DNA of 9,818 bases from Rickettsiales bacterium (GTDB lineage: Bacteria > Pseudomonadota > Alphaproteobacteria > Methylaequorales > Methylaequoraceae), in contig PALK01000046.1 of assembly GCA_002710765.1 (NCBI GenBank), positions 15,995-25,812 of the forward strand, given 5' to 3'. This document shows positions 1 through 7,680 of the stretch, one piece after another (position 1 is the first letter of the stretch; every line of letters begins with the position of its first letter). Below the pieces are notes generated by a model. That model was not told where the DNA came from, made no database searches, and was given only the letters and a program-made list of their open reading frames with translations. A program made the translations under genes and the position numbers.

Positions 1-417
1 GAGTTGCCAGAGGTTTCAATAAAAAGAGAGCAGCAAATTAGAGCTGTGAAGGAGGGGCGTTTAAAAGAGGTAATGCGCAATGAAATTAAACCTAATTATT
101 TGAACGAAGGCTCTGAGAAAGAATTTATTTTGAATTTGTGTATGGCTATGGCTGATAATTTAGGAGAGCAAGCTTTTATTGATCAATCAAAAGCTTTATC
201 CTTTAGATACGACCAAACGGAAACTCTTAAGAAGGTAAAAGTCCCTACTCTCATTTTATGTGGTTTAAATGATCGGCTTTGTCCTATAAAAATCCACGAA
301 GAAATAAGTTTTTTAGTCAAAAACTCGACCCTTCACATAATTCCTAATGCTGGTCACTTACCTACGCTCGAAAATCCTAAGGCAACGAATGGAATTTTAA
401 AGGAATGGCTAATGTAA
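1..417 (+). CDS. Alpha/beta-hydrolase, 3' part only
   Basis: This is the C-terminal part of an alpha/beta-hydrolase fold protein. The reading frame is open to the left edge, so the true start, the nucleophile serine and the oxyanion region lie outside the window; the TTG at position 4 is an internal codon. The visible part holds the last strands of the fold. The stretch VPTLILCGLNDRLCP carries the usual acid residue of the triad (Asp in GLNDRLCP), and NAGHLPTLENP carries the catalytic His, followed by a final helix ending EWLM. These are the standard signatures of the esterase/lipase/peptidase superfamily. The substrate cannot be inferred from the fragment. The gene lies 89 bp upstream of the MetE-like gene on the same strand, so the two may be co-transcribed. 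I am sure of the fold but not of the specificity. Confidence 0.85.
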   Translation, partial: ELPEVSIKREQQIRAVKEGRLKEVMRNEIKPNYLNEGSEKEFILNLCMAMADNLGEQAFIDQSKALSFRYDQTETLKKVKVPTLILCGLNDRLCPIKIHEEISFLVKNSTLHIIPNAGHLPTLENPKATNGILKEWLM

Positions 418-458
418 ATAGTTTAAAAATAATCCGCATAAAAACAGTGGTCAGAAGT

Positions 459-487
459 TTGAATTAGTTAAGCAAATTAATTGCAAT
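459..487 (+). promoter_or_regulatory. Possible sigma-70-like promoter for the MetE-like gene
   Basis: In the 89-bp gap after the hydrolase, TTGAAT (459-464) and TGCAAT (482-487) are separated by exactly 17 bp. Each matches four of six bases of the -35 and -10 consensus. Transcription would begin near 494, leaving a very short leader before the AGGAG at 496-500. In AT-rich DNA such matches are common by chance, so this is a weak call; read-through from the upstream hydrolase gene is an alternative. Confidence 0.22.
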
Positions 488-506
488 TTAGAGATAGGAG
501 CCTCCA

Positions 507-1628
507 ATGAATAAAATACCTGTGACCCATGTAGGTAGTTTACCTCGAACGCAAGAGGTTGTAGATCTGATTTTTGCGCGAGAAAACGGTCAACCATTCG
601 ATCAAGACGAGTTTGATACTGTGATGACTTACGCTGTATCTGCAACTGTTAAGAAGCAGGTTGATGCAGGTGTTGATATCGTTAGCGATGGCGAAACTTC
701 TAAAATTAGTTACGCAACTTATGTTAAAGATCGATATACAGGATTTTCTGGAGACAGTCCACGTAATGCACCCGCCGATCTTAAAATGTTTCCTGGTTTT
801 CTAAAACGCCTAGCTGATGATGGTGGGACCCCACAATATGCTAGACCAATGTGTACATCAAAAGTGATCTCAAAGGGTCAAGAAGAACTAAATAAAGATA
901 TTAATAATTTGAAGGCTGGAATGGAAAAGCATGGCGCTTCCCGAGGGTTTATGAATGCAGCGTCTCCTGGCGTGATTTCTTTATTTCTTCAAAATGATTT
1001 TTATAGCTCCAGAGAGGAATACTTAGCTGCTCTATCAGATGTAATGAAAGAAGAATACGAAACTATCGTGGGCTCAGGTTTGGATCTACAGTTGGATTGT
1101 CCAGACCTAGCTCTGAGTCGCCACATGCTTTTTAATGATCTTACCGATAATGAGTTTGTAGAAGTAGCTTCTATGCATGTTGAAGCGTTAAATAGTGCTC
1201 TCAGAAATATTCCAAAAGAAAAAGTGAGGGTTCACATTTGCTGGGGTAATTATGAAGGTCCACATTGTTGTGATATTTCTATGGATAAAGTATTTCCAAT
1301 ATTAATGAACACCAAGGCACACTATCTACTGTTTGAAACCTCAAACCCAAGGCATGCTCATGAATGGGAAGTTTTTCAAAACCGATCCTCTGAAATACCA
1401 GAAGATAAAGTTCTTGTTCCTGGAGTTGTGGATACGACAACAAATTTTGTGGAACACCCGGAATTAGTCAAACAAAGAATTGAAAAGTTTACCAATATTG
1501 TTGGTGAAAATAGGGTTTTAGCGGGCTCTGATTGTGGTTTTGGTACTTTTGCTGGTTTTGGTGCCATAGACCCTGACATTGCATATGCTAAGCTTAGAGC
1601 ATTATCAGAAGGGGCCGCAATGGTATAA
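507..1628 (+). CDS. Short MetE-family (cobalamin-independent methionine synthase-like) zinc methyltransferase
   Basis: The protein has 373 residues and matches only the C-terminal catalytic barrel of MetE, which is about twice as long. The N-terminal THVGSLPRT (7-15) corresponds to the GSFPxT element of MetE, and DGE (61-63) to its substrate-binding Glu loop. LQLDCPD (194-200) corresponds to the MetE DEPA loop with Asp197 kept. All zinc ligands are present: His243 and Cys245 in VHICWGNYEGPH, Glu277 in LLFETSNPR, and Cys343 in GSDCGFG. By family knowledge it activates a thiol, homocysteine or another, on zinc and transfers a methyl or alkyl group to it; short MetE homologues without the N-terminal half often use a donor other than methyltetrahydrofolate. 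The acceptor and donor are unknown here. The start is supported by AGGAG at 496-500, six bases before the ATG. The family assignment is firm. I would not call it MetE itself. Confidence 0.88.
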   Translation: MNKIPVTHVGSLPRTQEVVDLIFARENGQPFDQDEFDTVMTYAVSATVKKQVDAGVDIVSDGETSKISYATYVKDRYTGFSGDSPRNAPADLKMFPGFLKRLADDGGTPQYARPMCTSKVISKGQEELNKDINNLKAGMEKHGASRGFMNAASPGVISLFLQNDFYSSREEYLAALSDVMKEEYETIVGSGLDLQLDCPDLALSRHMLFNDLTDNEFVEVASMHVEALNSALRNIPKEKVRVHICWGNYEGPHCCDISMDKVFPILMNTKAHYLLFETSNPRHAHEWEVFQNRSSEIPEDKVLVPGVVDTTTNFVEHPELVKQRIEKFTNIVGENRVLAGSDCGFGTFAGFGAIDPDIAYAKLRALSEGAAMV

Positions 1629-1673
1629 GTAACAGGTAGTGGCTCATTTTAAAATTTTTTGATTAACAAAGCT

Positions 1674-1711
1674 CCTTTCAACCCCTATCATTTCTCTAAA
1701 GGTGTGAGGGG
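1674..1711 (+). promoter_or_regulatory. Possible RNA fold covering the oxidoreductase ribosome binding site
   Basis: In the 90-bp gap before the oxidoreductase, CCTTT (1674-1678) is complementary to AAAGG (1698-1702), and CCCCT (1682-1686) is complementary to AGGGG (1707-1711). The second 3' arm is the Shine-Dalgarno sequence of the following gene, with its ATG at 1719. The arms are interleaved, so they would form either a pseudoknot or two alternative hairpins. Each stem has only five pairs, so chance is a real possibility. Confidence 0.22.
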
Positions 1712-1718
1712 ACAAAAA

Positions 1719-2711
1719 ATGAGCAATAAGGCGCAGGTTATTCACAAGCTAGGCTCACCGAGAGCAATGAAGTGGGAAGATTGGCCTATTCCAAATCCTG
1801 GTCCTGGTGAAGTTAGATTAAAGCATACTGCAATAGGTGTAAATTTTGCTGATACTTACCATCGTGGAGGCATATCACATCCTTGGCCTGTCCCAGATCC
1901 TCCAGTGGTTATTGGATTTGAGGGTGTTGGAATAGTAGAAGAGATCGGAGGAAATGTAACAGAATTTAAGGTAGGTGATAAGGTAGCCTATGGTATACCC
2001 CCATTAGGTAGTTATTCGGAATCCAGGAACTATCCTACTAATAAGTTATTGCACATGCCCTTAGATCTAGACGATAAGCAAGTCGCTGCACTGTTGATGA
2101 AAGGAATGACGGCTCATTACTTGTTACACAGAACTTACAAGGTACAAAAAGGTGATAAAATCCTCGTGCATGCGGCAGCAGGAGGTATGGGTTTGATACT
2201 CTGTCAGTGGGCCAAAGCTTTGGGTGCCATTGTAATTGGTACTGTCTCAACTCATGAAAAAGCAGAAATAGCAAGACTAGCAGGATGTGATTATCCGGTG
2301 GTACGTTCGCAGGAGAATTTTGTCAAAGTAGTTCAGGAGATTACCAATGATGAAGGATGTGCGGTGGTTTATGAGGCTATTGGAAAAGCAACCTTACAGC
2401 AGTCGCTAGATAGCTTACGACCCATGGGGATATGCGCTGCGTATGGACATGTGTCTGGACCTCCAGACCCCATAGATATTATTCAAGACCTTGGTCGCCG
2501 AGGTTCACTCTTTATTACCCGCCCAGCAATTATGCATTATGTTGCCAAACGCGCTGATTTAGATTGGACAGCTAATGATCTCTTTAAAGCAATTAGAGAG
2601 GGGATTCTAGATGCTAATATCAACTACGAATATCCTTTAAAGGATGCTGTAAAGGTGCATGAGAATCTAGAGTCGGGAAAAACCCTGGGAGCTTCTATTC
2701 TTATTCCATGA
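1719..2711 (+). CDS. Zinc-free medium-chain NAD(P)H:quinone oxidoreductase-like protein
   Basis: This 330-residue protein of the MDR superfamily has the usual length of the quinone oxidoreductase (Qor) group. The N-terminal GroES-like domain has GFEGVGIVEEIGG (66-78) and VGDKVAY (85-91). The Rossmann domain has the NADPH-binding loop AAAGGMG (152-158), and RGSLFITRP (261-269) is a typical Qor element. The Cys/His zinc ligands of alcohol dehydrogenases are absent, as expected. By family it would transfer electrons from NADPH to quinones or reduce activated double bonds; the real substrate is unknown. I chose the ATG at 1719 because GAGGGG (1706-1711) stands seven bases before it and MSNKAQVIHK looks like a normal start. 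An in-frame TTG at 1659 would add 20 unrelated residues. Its stop overlaps the ureD start by 4 bp (ATGA), so it is coupled to the urease operon, which is unusual. Confidence 0.88.
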   Translation: MSNKAQVIHKLGSPRAMKWEDWPIPNPGPGEVRLKHTAIGVNFADTYHRGGISHPWPVPDPPVVIGFEGVGIVEEIGGNVTEFKVGDKVAYGIPPLGSYSESRNYPTNKLLHMPLDLDDKQVAALLMKGMTAHYLLHRTYKVQKGDKILVHAAAGGMGLILCQWAKALGAIVIGTVSTHEKAEIARLAGCDYPVVRSQENFVKVVQEITNDEGCAVVYEAIGKATLQQSLDSLRPMGICAAYGHVSGPPDPIDIIQDLGRRGSLFITRPAIMHYVAKRADLDWTANDLFKAIREGILDANINYEYPLKDAVKVHENLESGKTLGASILIP

Positions 2712-3547
2712 ATGAAAAGTTTAAACTAGAAATAACAGAGAAAAACCTTTTACAGCGAGCAAAAGGCAATTTAGAAATTTCGTTCGTTGAAGCTCAAGGC
2801 GAGACTACTCTTGCTAAACTCTATCAATCCGGATCTTTAAGAGTATTGATACCAAAGTCCTTTAGTAGGAGTAAGGAAGCAATTATTATAAATACTGGTG
2901 GCGGAATAATCGGGGGTGATAAATTTTCGTTTTCTATTAACAGTGAGAAAAATACAGAAACTTGGATTACAACCCAAGCTGCTGAGAAAATTTATAAATC
3001 TAATGGCGATGTAAGTCGGGTAGAAATTGACATAAATTTGGGCGAAAATGCTTCTCTTTTCTGGTGTCCTCAGGAAACAATATTGTTTGACAAGTCAAAA
3101 CTGTTTAGAAGAATGAATATAAGTGTAAAAAAAAGCTCGAATCTGTTCATAGTAGAAAATGTTGTGCTTGGGCGTCTTGCTAGTGGTGAATTTAGTAAAA
3201 ATTGCCACTTTTCTGATCAGTGGCGTATCAAAATCGATCAAAAATTAACACTTGCTGAAAATTTTTTATTAACTGGTTGTGAAGAACTATGCAGCAAAGC
3301 AAAATTAGGGCACAATAATACTGTTTGTACTATGGTCTATGCTTCTTCAACTGCTGAAAGGTATCTCAAAACCGTGAGAGAAATAATAATTCAGAATAAT
3401 GTAATTGGAGGCGCAAGCTTTTGGAATAAGTGCCTTGTAGCTAGGATAGTCACACAGGAGCCGGCTCAAATTAGGGCTCTTACTGTTTCATTTTTGAACT
3501 TATTTTCCAGACAAGGGGAACCTATCCCTAGGGTCTGGTCAATTTAA
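2708..3547 (+). CDS. ureD: Urease accessory protein UreD (UreH)
   Basis: UreD is the scaffold that binds the urease apoenzyme, recruits UreF and UreG, and provides the route by which nickel reaches the active site. The 279-residue product has the usual family length. Recognisable family motifs are NTGGGIIGGD (62-71), TTQAAEKIYKS (88-98), PQETILFD (121-128) and the C-terminal PIPRVW (272-277). The ATG overlaps the TGA of the oxidoreductase (ATGA), and there is no well-placed Shine-Dalgarno of its own; the nearest candidate, GGGAG at 2687-2691, is 16 bases away. Translation probably depends on ribosomes finishing the oxidoreductase. It is followed after 9 bp by ureA. A run of eight A at 3127-3134 lies inside the gene but does not break the frame. 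Confidence 0.95.
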   Translation: MNEKFKLEITEKNLLQRAKGNLEISFVEAQGETTLAKLYQSGSLRVLIPKSFSRSKEAIIINTGGGIIGGDKFSFSINSEKNTETWITTQAAEKIYKSNGDVSRVEIDINLGENASLFWCPQETILFDKSKLFRRMNISVKKSSNLFIVENVVLGRLASGEFSKNCHFSDQWRIKIDQKLTLAENFLLTGCEELCSKAKLGHNNTVCTMVYASSTAERYLKTVREIIIQNNVIGGASFWNKCLVARIVTQEPAQIRALTVSFLNLFSRQGEPIPRVWSI

Positions 3548-3556
3548 GGAATTAAT

Positions 3557-3874
3557 ATGTTTTTGACCCCAAGAGAAAAAGATAAGTTATTGGTTAGCTT
3601 GGCAGCAATAGTGGCAAGAAATAGGCTAAACAGGGGAGTAAAACTTAATTATCCGGAGGCTATAGCCCTAATTTCAGATTTTGTAATCGAGGGTGCTAGA
3701 GAAGGAAAAACTGTCGCTCGGCTAATGCAAGAAGGGGGTGAAATTATTTCAGAGGATCAATGTATGGAGGGCATATCAGCAATGATAAAAGATGTACAGG
3801 TTGAGGCCACTTTTCCTGATGGAACAAAATTAGTTACTGTTCATTATCCTATCCGAAAAAAGGAGCTCGAATGA
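3557..3874 (+). CDS. ureA: Urease gamma subunit UreA
   Basis: UreA is the small structural subunit of the cytoplasmic nickel urease and assembles with UreB and UreC. The product has 105 residues (about 100 is usual) and is collinear with the family from [12 protein letters not shown] onward, with LNYPEA (30-35), the helix [15 protein letters not shown] (39-53), and [20 protein letters not shown] (80-99). The only extra residues are a short charged tail, RKKELE. AAGGA at 3546-3550 lies six bases before the ATG. The stop overlaps the ureB start by 4 bp (ATGA), matching the fixed stoichiometry of the subunits. The gene is separate from ureB, unlike the fused ureAB of Helicobacter. Confidence 0.96.
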   Translation: MFLTPREKDKLLVSLAAIVARNRLNRGVKLNYPEAIALISDFVIEGAREGKTVARLMQEGGEIISEDQCMEGISAMIKDVQVEATFPDGTKLVTVHYPIRKKELE

Positions 3875-4176
3875 TTCCTGGAGAAATTTTTACTATGGAA
3901 GGTCATTTACTTTTAAATAAAGGCTCAGAATTTATTGAACTAAAGGTGTCAAATACTGGTGATCGCCCAATACAAGTTGGAAGTCATTATCACTTTGCAG
4001 AGACAAATGATTGGCTCGATTTTGATCGAGATAAAGCTCTTGGGTATCGTTTAGACATTCCTTCTGGTACTGCCGTAAGATTTGAGCCTGGACAGGAGCG
4101 GTCTGTAAACCTTATTCCGCTGAAAGGTAAAAGGAAAATATATGGTTTCAATGGCAAAGTGATGGGAGATATTTGA
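3871..4176 (+). CDS. ureB: Urease beta subunit UreB
   Basis: UreB is the second structural subunit of the urease trimer. The 101-residue product matches the family over its whole length: MIPGEI at the start, GSHYHFAE (37-44), [18 protein letters not shown] (49-66), and TAVRFEPGQ (67-75). AGGAG at 3861-3865, five bases before the ATG, is a strong ribosome binding site inside the end of ureA. The segment after GSHYHFAE reads TNDWLDF where the family often has VNxxLxF, a mild local divergence. The stop TGA shares one base with the ureC start (TGATG), so ureA, ureB and ureC are translated as a coupled set. Confidence 0.96.
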   Translation: MIPGEIFTMEGHLLLNKGSEFIELKVSNTGDRPIQVGSHYHFAETNDWLDFDRDKALGYRLDIPSGTAVRFEPGQERSVNLIPLKGKRKIYGFNGKVMGDI

Positions 4177-5885
4177 TGCCTTACAAAATTCCTAGAGAAC
4201 TTTATGCTGATATGTATGGTCCAACTAAGGGGGATAAAGTCCGCCTTGCGGATACTGAATTGTTTATAGAAGTTGAGGAAGACCTAACTATCTATGGTGA
4301 GGAGATTAAATTTGGAGGTGGGAAAGTTATTAGGGATGGGATGGGACAATCCCAAAATACTCGTAAAGAAGGCTCGGTCGATACAATAATAACAAACGCT
4401 CTGATAGTTGATGTATCCGGCATATATAAAGCCGATGTAGGTATTGTAGATGGAAGAATTTCTGAAATAGGTAAAGGTGGCAACCCGGATGTCCAGCCAG
4501 GGGTAAATATTATTGTAGGACCAGGAACAGAGGTAATAGCTGGAGAGGGTAGAATACTAACCTCAGGTGGGTTTGACTCCCACATTCATTTTATTTGTCC
4601 CCAGCAAATTGATGATGCCTTACATTCTGGATTGACTACTATGTTGGGAGGAGGAACTGGACCGGCTCATGGAACGCTAGCAACTACTTGCACTCCAGGA
4701 AGTTGGCATATTGCTAGGATGCTTCAGGCTGCAGATGGTTTTGCCATGAACCTTGCTTTTGCAGGAAAAGGTAACGCAAGTTTACCAACAGCTTTAGAGG
4801 AACAGGTATTAGCTGGAGCCTGTTCTTTGAAACTGCATGAAGATTGGGGAACAACACCGGCAGCAATTGATAATTGCTTGTCAGTAGCTGATAAACTGGA
4901 TGTGCAAGTCATGATCCATACGGATACACTTAATGAGAGCGGCTTTGTAGAGACTACCATTAAGGCTTTCAAAGGTAGAACTATTCATGCCTTCCATACA
5001 GAGGGGGCGGGAGGGGGACATGCTCCTGATATTATCAAGGTCTGTGGTGAAACAAATGTAATTCCAAGTTCAACAAATCCGACTCGTCCCTATACAGTGA
5101 ATACGATAGAGGAGCATTTAGACATGTTGATGGTTTGTCATCATTTGGACAAATCAATTCCTGAAGACATTGCTTTTGCAGAAAGTAGGATACGAAAAGA
5201 AACTATTGCTGCGGAAGATATATTACACGATATAGGAGCATTCTCAATCATTGCCTCTGATAGCCAAGCTATGGGCAGAGTAGGAGAAGTCATCATTCGT
5301 ACTTGGCAAACTGCCCATAAAATGAAAGTCCAGAGGGGAAGTTTACCAGAGGAAACGGGAAATAATGATAATTTGAGAGTTAAAAGATACATCGCCAAAT
5401 ATACCATCAATCCTGCTGTGGCACATGGGATAAGTCATGAAATAGGAAGTATAACAAAAGGAAAGAGAGCTGATCTAGTTTTATGGAAACCTGCATTTTT
5501 TGGAGTAAAACCAGAGTTAGTATTGTTGGGAGGAACTATTGCCTGCGCACAAATGGGAGATCCAAATGCCTCTATCCCAACTCCTCAACCGGTTTATACT
5601 AGACCAATGTTTGGGAGTTTTGGTCGCTCTCTAGAGAATTCTTCAATTACATTTGTGTCAGAGAGTAGTCTTCAGAATGGAATTGGAGCAGAACTGGAGT
5701 TACGAAAAAATACAGTTGCTGTTAAAAATACAAGAAATATTACTAAATCTGATATGGTTTATAATAACTTGTGTCCAAATATCGAGGTAGATCCAGAGAC
5801 TTATGAAGTCAGAGCCGATGGTAGCTTACTAACCTGTGAGCCAGCTTCAGAGCTGCCAATGGCGCAGAGATATTTTCTTTATTAA
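4176..5885 (+). CDS. ureC: Urease alpha (catalytic) subunit UreC
   Basis: UreC hydrolyses urea to ammonia and carbamate at a two-nickel centre. The product has 569 residues, typical of the family. The nickel ligands and catalytic residues are all present: His136 and His138 in SHIHF, the lysine to be carbamylated Lys219 in SLKLHEDWG with His221 beside it, His248 in MIHTDTLNE, His274 in [12 protein letters not shown], Asp362 in [10 protein letters not shown], and the mobile-flap Cys321 and His322 in [23 protein letters not shown] (294-310) is also canonical. I start it at the ATG at 4176, which overlaps the ureB stop (TGATG) with GGGAG (4164-4168) seven bases upstream; the TTG at 4173 would only add one residue. 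Nothing is missing, so an active enzyme is expected once the accessory proteins have loaded nickel. Confidence 0.98.
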   Translation: MPYKIPRELYADMYGPTKGDKVRLADTELFIEVEEDLTIYGEEIKFGGGKVIRDGMGQSQNTRKEGSVDTIITNALIVDVSGIYKADVGIVDGRISEIGKGGNPDVQPGVNIIVGPGTEVIAGEGRILTSGGFDSHIHFICPQQIDDALHSGLTTMLGGGTGPAHGTLATTCTPGSWHIARMLQAADGFAMNLAFAGKGNASLPTALEEQVLAGACSLKLHEDWGTTPAAIDNCLSVADKLDVQVMIHTDTLNESGFVETTIKAFKGRTIHAFHTEGAGGGHAPDIIKVCGETNVIPSSTNPTRPYTVNTIEEHLDMLMVCHHLDKSIPEDIAFAESRIRKETIAAEDILHDIGAFSIIASDSQAMGRVGEVIIRTWQTAHKMKVQRGSLPEETGNNDNLRVKRYIAKYTINPAVAHGISHEIGSITKGKRADLVLWKPAFFGVKPELVLLGGTIACAQMGDPNASIPTPQPVYTRPMFGSFGRSLENSSITFVSESSLQNGIGAELELRKNTVAVKNTRNITKSDMVYNNLCPNIEVDPETYEVRADGSLLTCEPASELPMAQRYFLY

Positions 5886-5897
5886 TAGAGATTTAGA

Positions 5898-6356
5898 ATG
5901 ATAAAAGGCAACAAAATAATACTGCGTAAGTTGAGTAAAGGCTTAGCTTCTTCAGATTCGGTTACCCTTAATTATGACAATAGATATCGGCGAAGAATAG
6001 CCATGAAAACGGATGGGGGTAAAGATTTTCTTTTAGATTTGGCAAAAACTACAGAACTTCGGAGCGGCGATCTGATAGAATTAGAAGATGGTAGATTTAT
6101 TGAAGTAAAGGCAGCTTCTGAAAAGCTCATGAAGGCAACTTCAGATGAGCCCTTATTAATCTTGAAAGCGGCTTGGCATATTGGAAATAGACACTTATCC
6201 TGTGAAATTCAAATGGATAATCTAATCCTTCGTTTTGACCATGTCATTTTGCAAATGTTAGAAAATCTAGGATTAACTTTAGAAGTAATTAATCAACCAT
6301 TTAATCCAGAAGGTGGTGCTTACGGTGATACTAGAACAACAGGACACCAACACTAG
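5898..6356 (+). CDS. ureE: Urease accessory protein UreE (nickel metallochaperone)
   Basis: UreE is a dimeric nickel carrier that hands the metal to UreG. The 152-residue product has the peptide-binding N-terminal domain with YRRRIAMKTDGGKDFLLDL (30-48) and the metal-binding domain with AWHIGNRHL (92-100) and FDHVILQMLENLGL (113-126). His115 is the conserved dimer-interface nickel ligand. The C-terminus GDTRTTGHQH has only His150 and His152, so this is the short-tailed type rather than the nickel-storing poly-His type of Klebsiella. It starts 12 bp after ureC with only a weak purine signal (TAGAG, 5886-5890). Its 3' end overlaps the start region of ureF. Confidence 0.93.
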   Translation: MIKGNKIILRKLSKGLASSDSVTLNYDNRYRRRIAMKTDGGKDFLLDLAKTTELRSGDLIELEDGRFIEVKAASEKLMKATSDEPLLILKAAWHIGNRHLSCEIQMDNLILRFDHVILQMLENLGLTLEVINQPFNPEGGAYGDTRTTGHQH

Positions 6357-6990
6357 TTTGAATCGTCACAAGGTAATGGCTTGGCTTTCTCCTAGCTATC
6401 CAATTGGTTCGTTTGCTTACTCGCATGGTTTGGAATTTGAAATAGCTTCTGGAAACATAACTGAGAAACAAGGGGTTAAGCAGTGGGTTGAAGATCTGTT
6501 AAAATTTGGTTCTGGTTGGAATGAATTAGTTTTATTTAGTCTAGCTTATAAATCTGATAGCGCTACCTTGGTTGAACTTTCTGATTTTGCTAAAGCGCTT
6601 GCACAAAGCAAAGAAAGATATGAGGAAACATTAGCTTTAGGCCGAGCCTTCGTGAAGGTAACTTCCAAATTGGTAACGGTAACTGGCCAAGATATGCCCT
6701 TGCCAATAGTTATGGGAATCTGCGCAAAAAATGAAGATATCTCATTAGAATATATCCTACCGTTGTTTGGACATAATTTCGCCGCTAATCTCATCAGTGT
6801 TGCTGTTCGATTGATTCCTCTGGGTCAAACTGCAGGACAACAGGTATTATTTGAATTATTTCCTACTATTGAAGAAGTGGCCAATAAAGCTTTAGCGGCT
6901 AGTATTGCTGATTTGGGGACCAGCTGTATATTAGCTGATATAGCCTCCATGCAACATGAAATACTTAAAACAAGGATATTTAGATCATGA
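6325..6990 (+). CDS. ureF: Urease accessory protein UreF
   Basis: UreF is the all-helical accessory protein that joins UreD to UreG and gates GTP hydrolysis during nickel insertion. The family signature LSPSYPIGSFAYSHGLE begins at residue 21 in this model, and the C-terminus ending TRIFRS is the usual family end. No ATG precedes the conserved region. I prefer the GTG at 6325 because AGAAGGTGG (6308-6316) lies about nine bases upstream, giving 221 residues. GTG at 6313 or 6316 would give up to 225 residues, and TTG at 6358 would give about 210. With the chosen start the gene overlaps ureE by 32 bp in another frame. The identity is certain. The start is only moderately sure. Confidence 0.9.
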   Translation: MILEQQDTNTSLNRHKVMAWLSPSYPIGSFAYSHGLEFEIASGNITEKQGVKQWVEDLLKFGSGWNELVLFSLAYKSDSATLVELSDFAKALAQSKERYEETLALGRAFVKVTSKLVTVTGQDMPLPIVMGICAKNEDISLEYILPLFGHNFAANLISVAVRLIPLGQTAGQQVLFELFPTIEEVANKALAASIADLGTSCILADIASMQHEILKTRIFRS

Positions 6991-7052
6991 TTTTTTTCCC
7001 TGATATTATGGGCCACTTTTTGAGATTTTTGGGAATTAAAAATGTACAGTAA
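6987..7052 (+). CDS. Possible 21-residue mini-ORF bridging ureF and ureG
   Basis: An ATG at 6987 overlaps the ureF stop as ATGA and opens a 21-codon frame that ends with TAA at 7050-7052, eleven bases inside ureG. AAGGA (6972-6976) stands ten bases before the ATG, so initiation is plausible. The peptide starts [11 protein letters not shown] and is mostly hydrophobic; I recognise no family. It may not make a functional product: its value may be to carry ribosomes from ureF across the only sizeable gap in the operon, so that ureG, whose own site is GGGA at 7031-7034, is translated in step. Chance is possible for so short a frame. Confidence 0.35.
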   Translation: MIFFPDIMGHFLRFLGIKNVQ

Positions 7053-7650
7053 TGGGCCTCTAAAAGTAGGAATTGGCGGTCCAGTAGGAGCTGGTAAGAC
7101 AAGCCTTACAGAAGTACTTTGCAAACATCTTAGTAGTGAAGTTTCGATGGCAGTAATCACAAACGATATCTATACATCAGAGGATTCGGATTATTTGATG
7201 AGAAAGCAGGTTCTTCCTCTTGAGCGTATAAGAGGGATTGAAACAGGGGGGTGCCCACATACTGCGATTAGAGAGGATGCATCCATTAATCTTGCTGCAG
7301 TAGACGATCTTATCTTAAAAATACCAGATCTAAATCTCATCCTCATCGAGAGTGGGGGAGATAATCTTGCAGCTACTTTCAGTCCGGAATTGGCTGATAT
7401 CACTATTTACATGATTGATGTTGCCATGGGAGAGGAAATCCCAAGAAAGGGAGGACCAGGGATTACAAAGTCTGATATTCTTCTCATTAATAAAATCGAC
7501 TTAGCTGAGTATGTAGAGGTATCTGTTGAAAAAATGAGATTAGATGCTCTCCAACAAAGGGCTGGTAAGCCATTTCATTTTACAAATTTGAAATCTCAAA
7601 ATGGAGTTAAAGATGTTGTTGCATCCTTGAAACTTTTGGGAGGGCTTTAG
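7042..7650 (+). CDS. ureG: Urease accessory protein UreG (GTPase)
   Basis: UreG is a SIMIBI-class GTPase that dimerises around nickel and releases it into the urease apoprotein in the UreD-UreF-UreG complex when GTP is hydrolysed. The 202-residue product has the usual length. It shows the P-loop [10 protein letters not shown] (12-21), the nickel-binding CPH (71-73) within [16 protein letters not shown], the ESGGDNL motif (103-109), and the guanine-specificity motif NKID (150-153). There is no His-rich N-terminal extension of the kind found in some plant and actinobacterial forms. The ATG at 7042 has GGGA (7031-7034) seven bases upstream. This is the last urease gene; a 186-bp non-coding gap follows. 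Confidence 0.97.
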   Translation: MYSNGPLKVGIGGPVGAGKTSLTEVLCKHLSSEVSMAVITNDIYTSEDSDYLMRKQVLPLERIRGIETGGCPHTAIREDASINLAAVDDLILKIPDLNLILIESGGDNLAATFSPELADITIYMIDVAMGEEIPRKGGPGITKSDILLINKIDLAEYVEVSVEKMRLDALQQRAGKPFHFTNLKSQNGVKDVVASLKLLGGL

Positions 7651-7680
7651 TAACTACCACCTGAGAATGGAAATGCTCCT

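Noticed and set aside
1659..1718. A 20-residue N-terminal extension of the oxidoreductase from a TTG start
   Set aside because: The ATG at 1719 has a strong Shine-Dalgarno at the right distance and gives the normal family length; the extension resembles no part of the family.
3127..3134. Run of eight A within ureD as a phase-variation or slippage site
   Set aside because: The run is short for AT-rich DNA, encodes ordinary Lys codons in frame, and the gene is intact on both sides.
4292..5410. Three open frames of 82-97 codons on the - strand inside ureC (4292-4585, 4724-4972, 5141-5410)
   Set aside because: They lie opposite a highly conserved coding sequence, and their composition is that of a shadow frame, with no ribosome binding site or known motif.
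6546..7403. Open frames of 70-111 codons on the - strand opposite ureF and ureG
   Set aside because: They are antisense shadows of well-identified genes; the longest (6825-7160) crosses the ureF-ureG gap but shows no motif or start signal.
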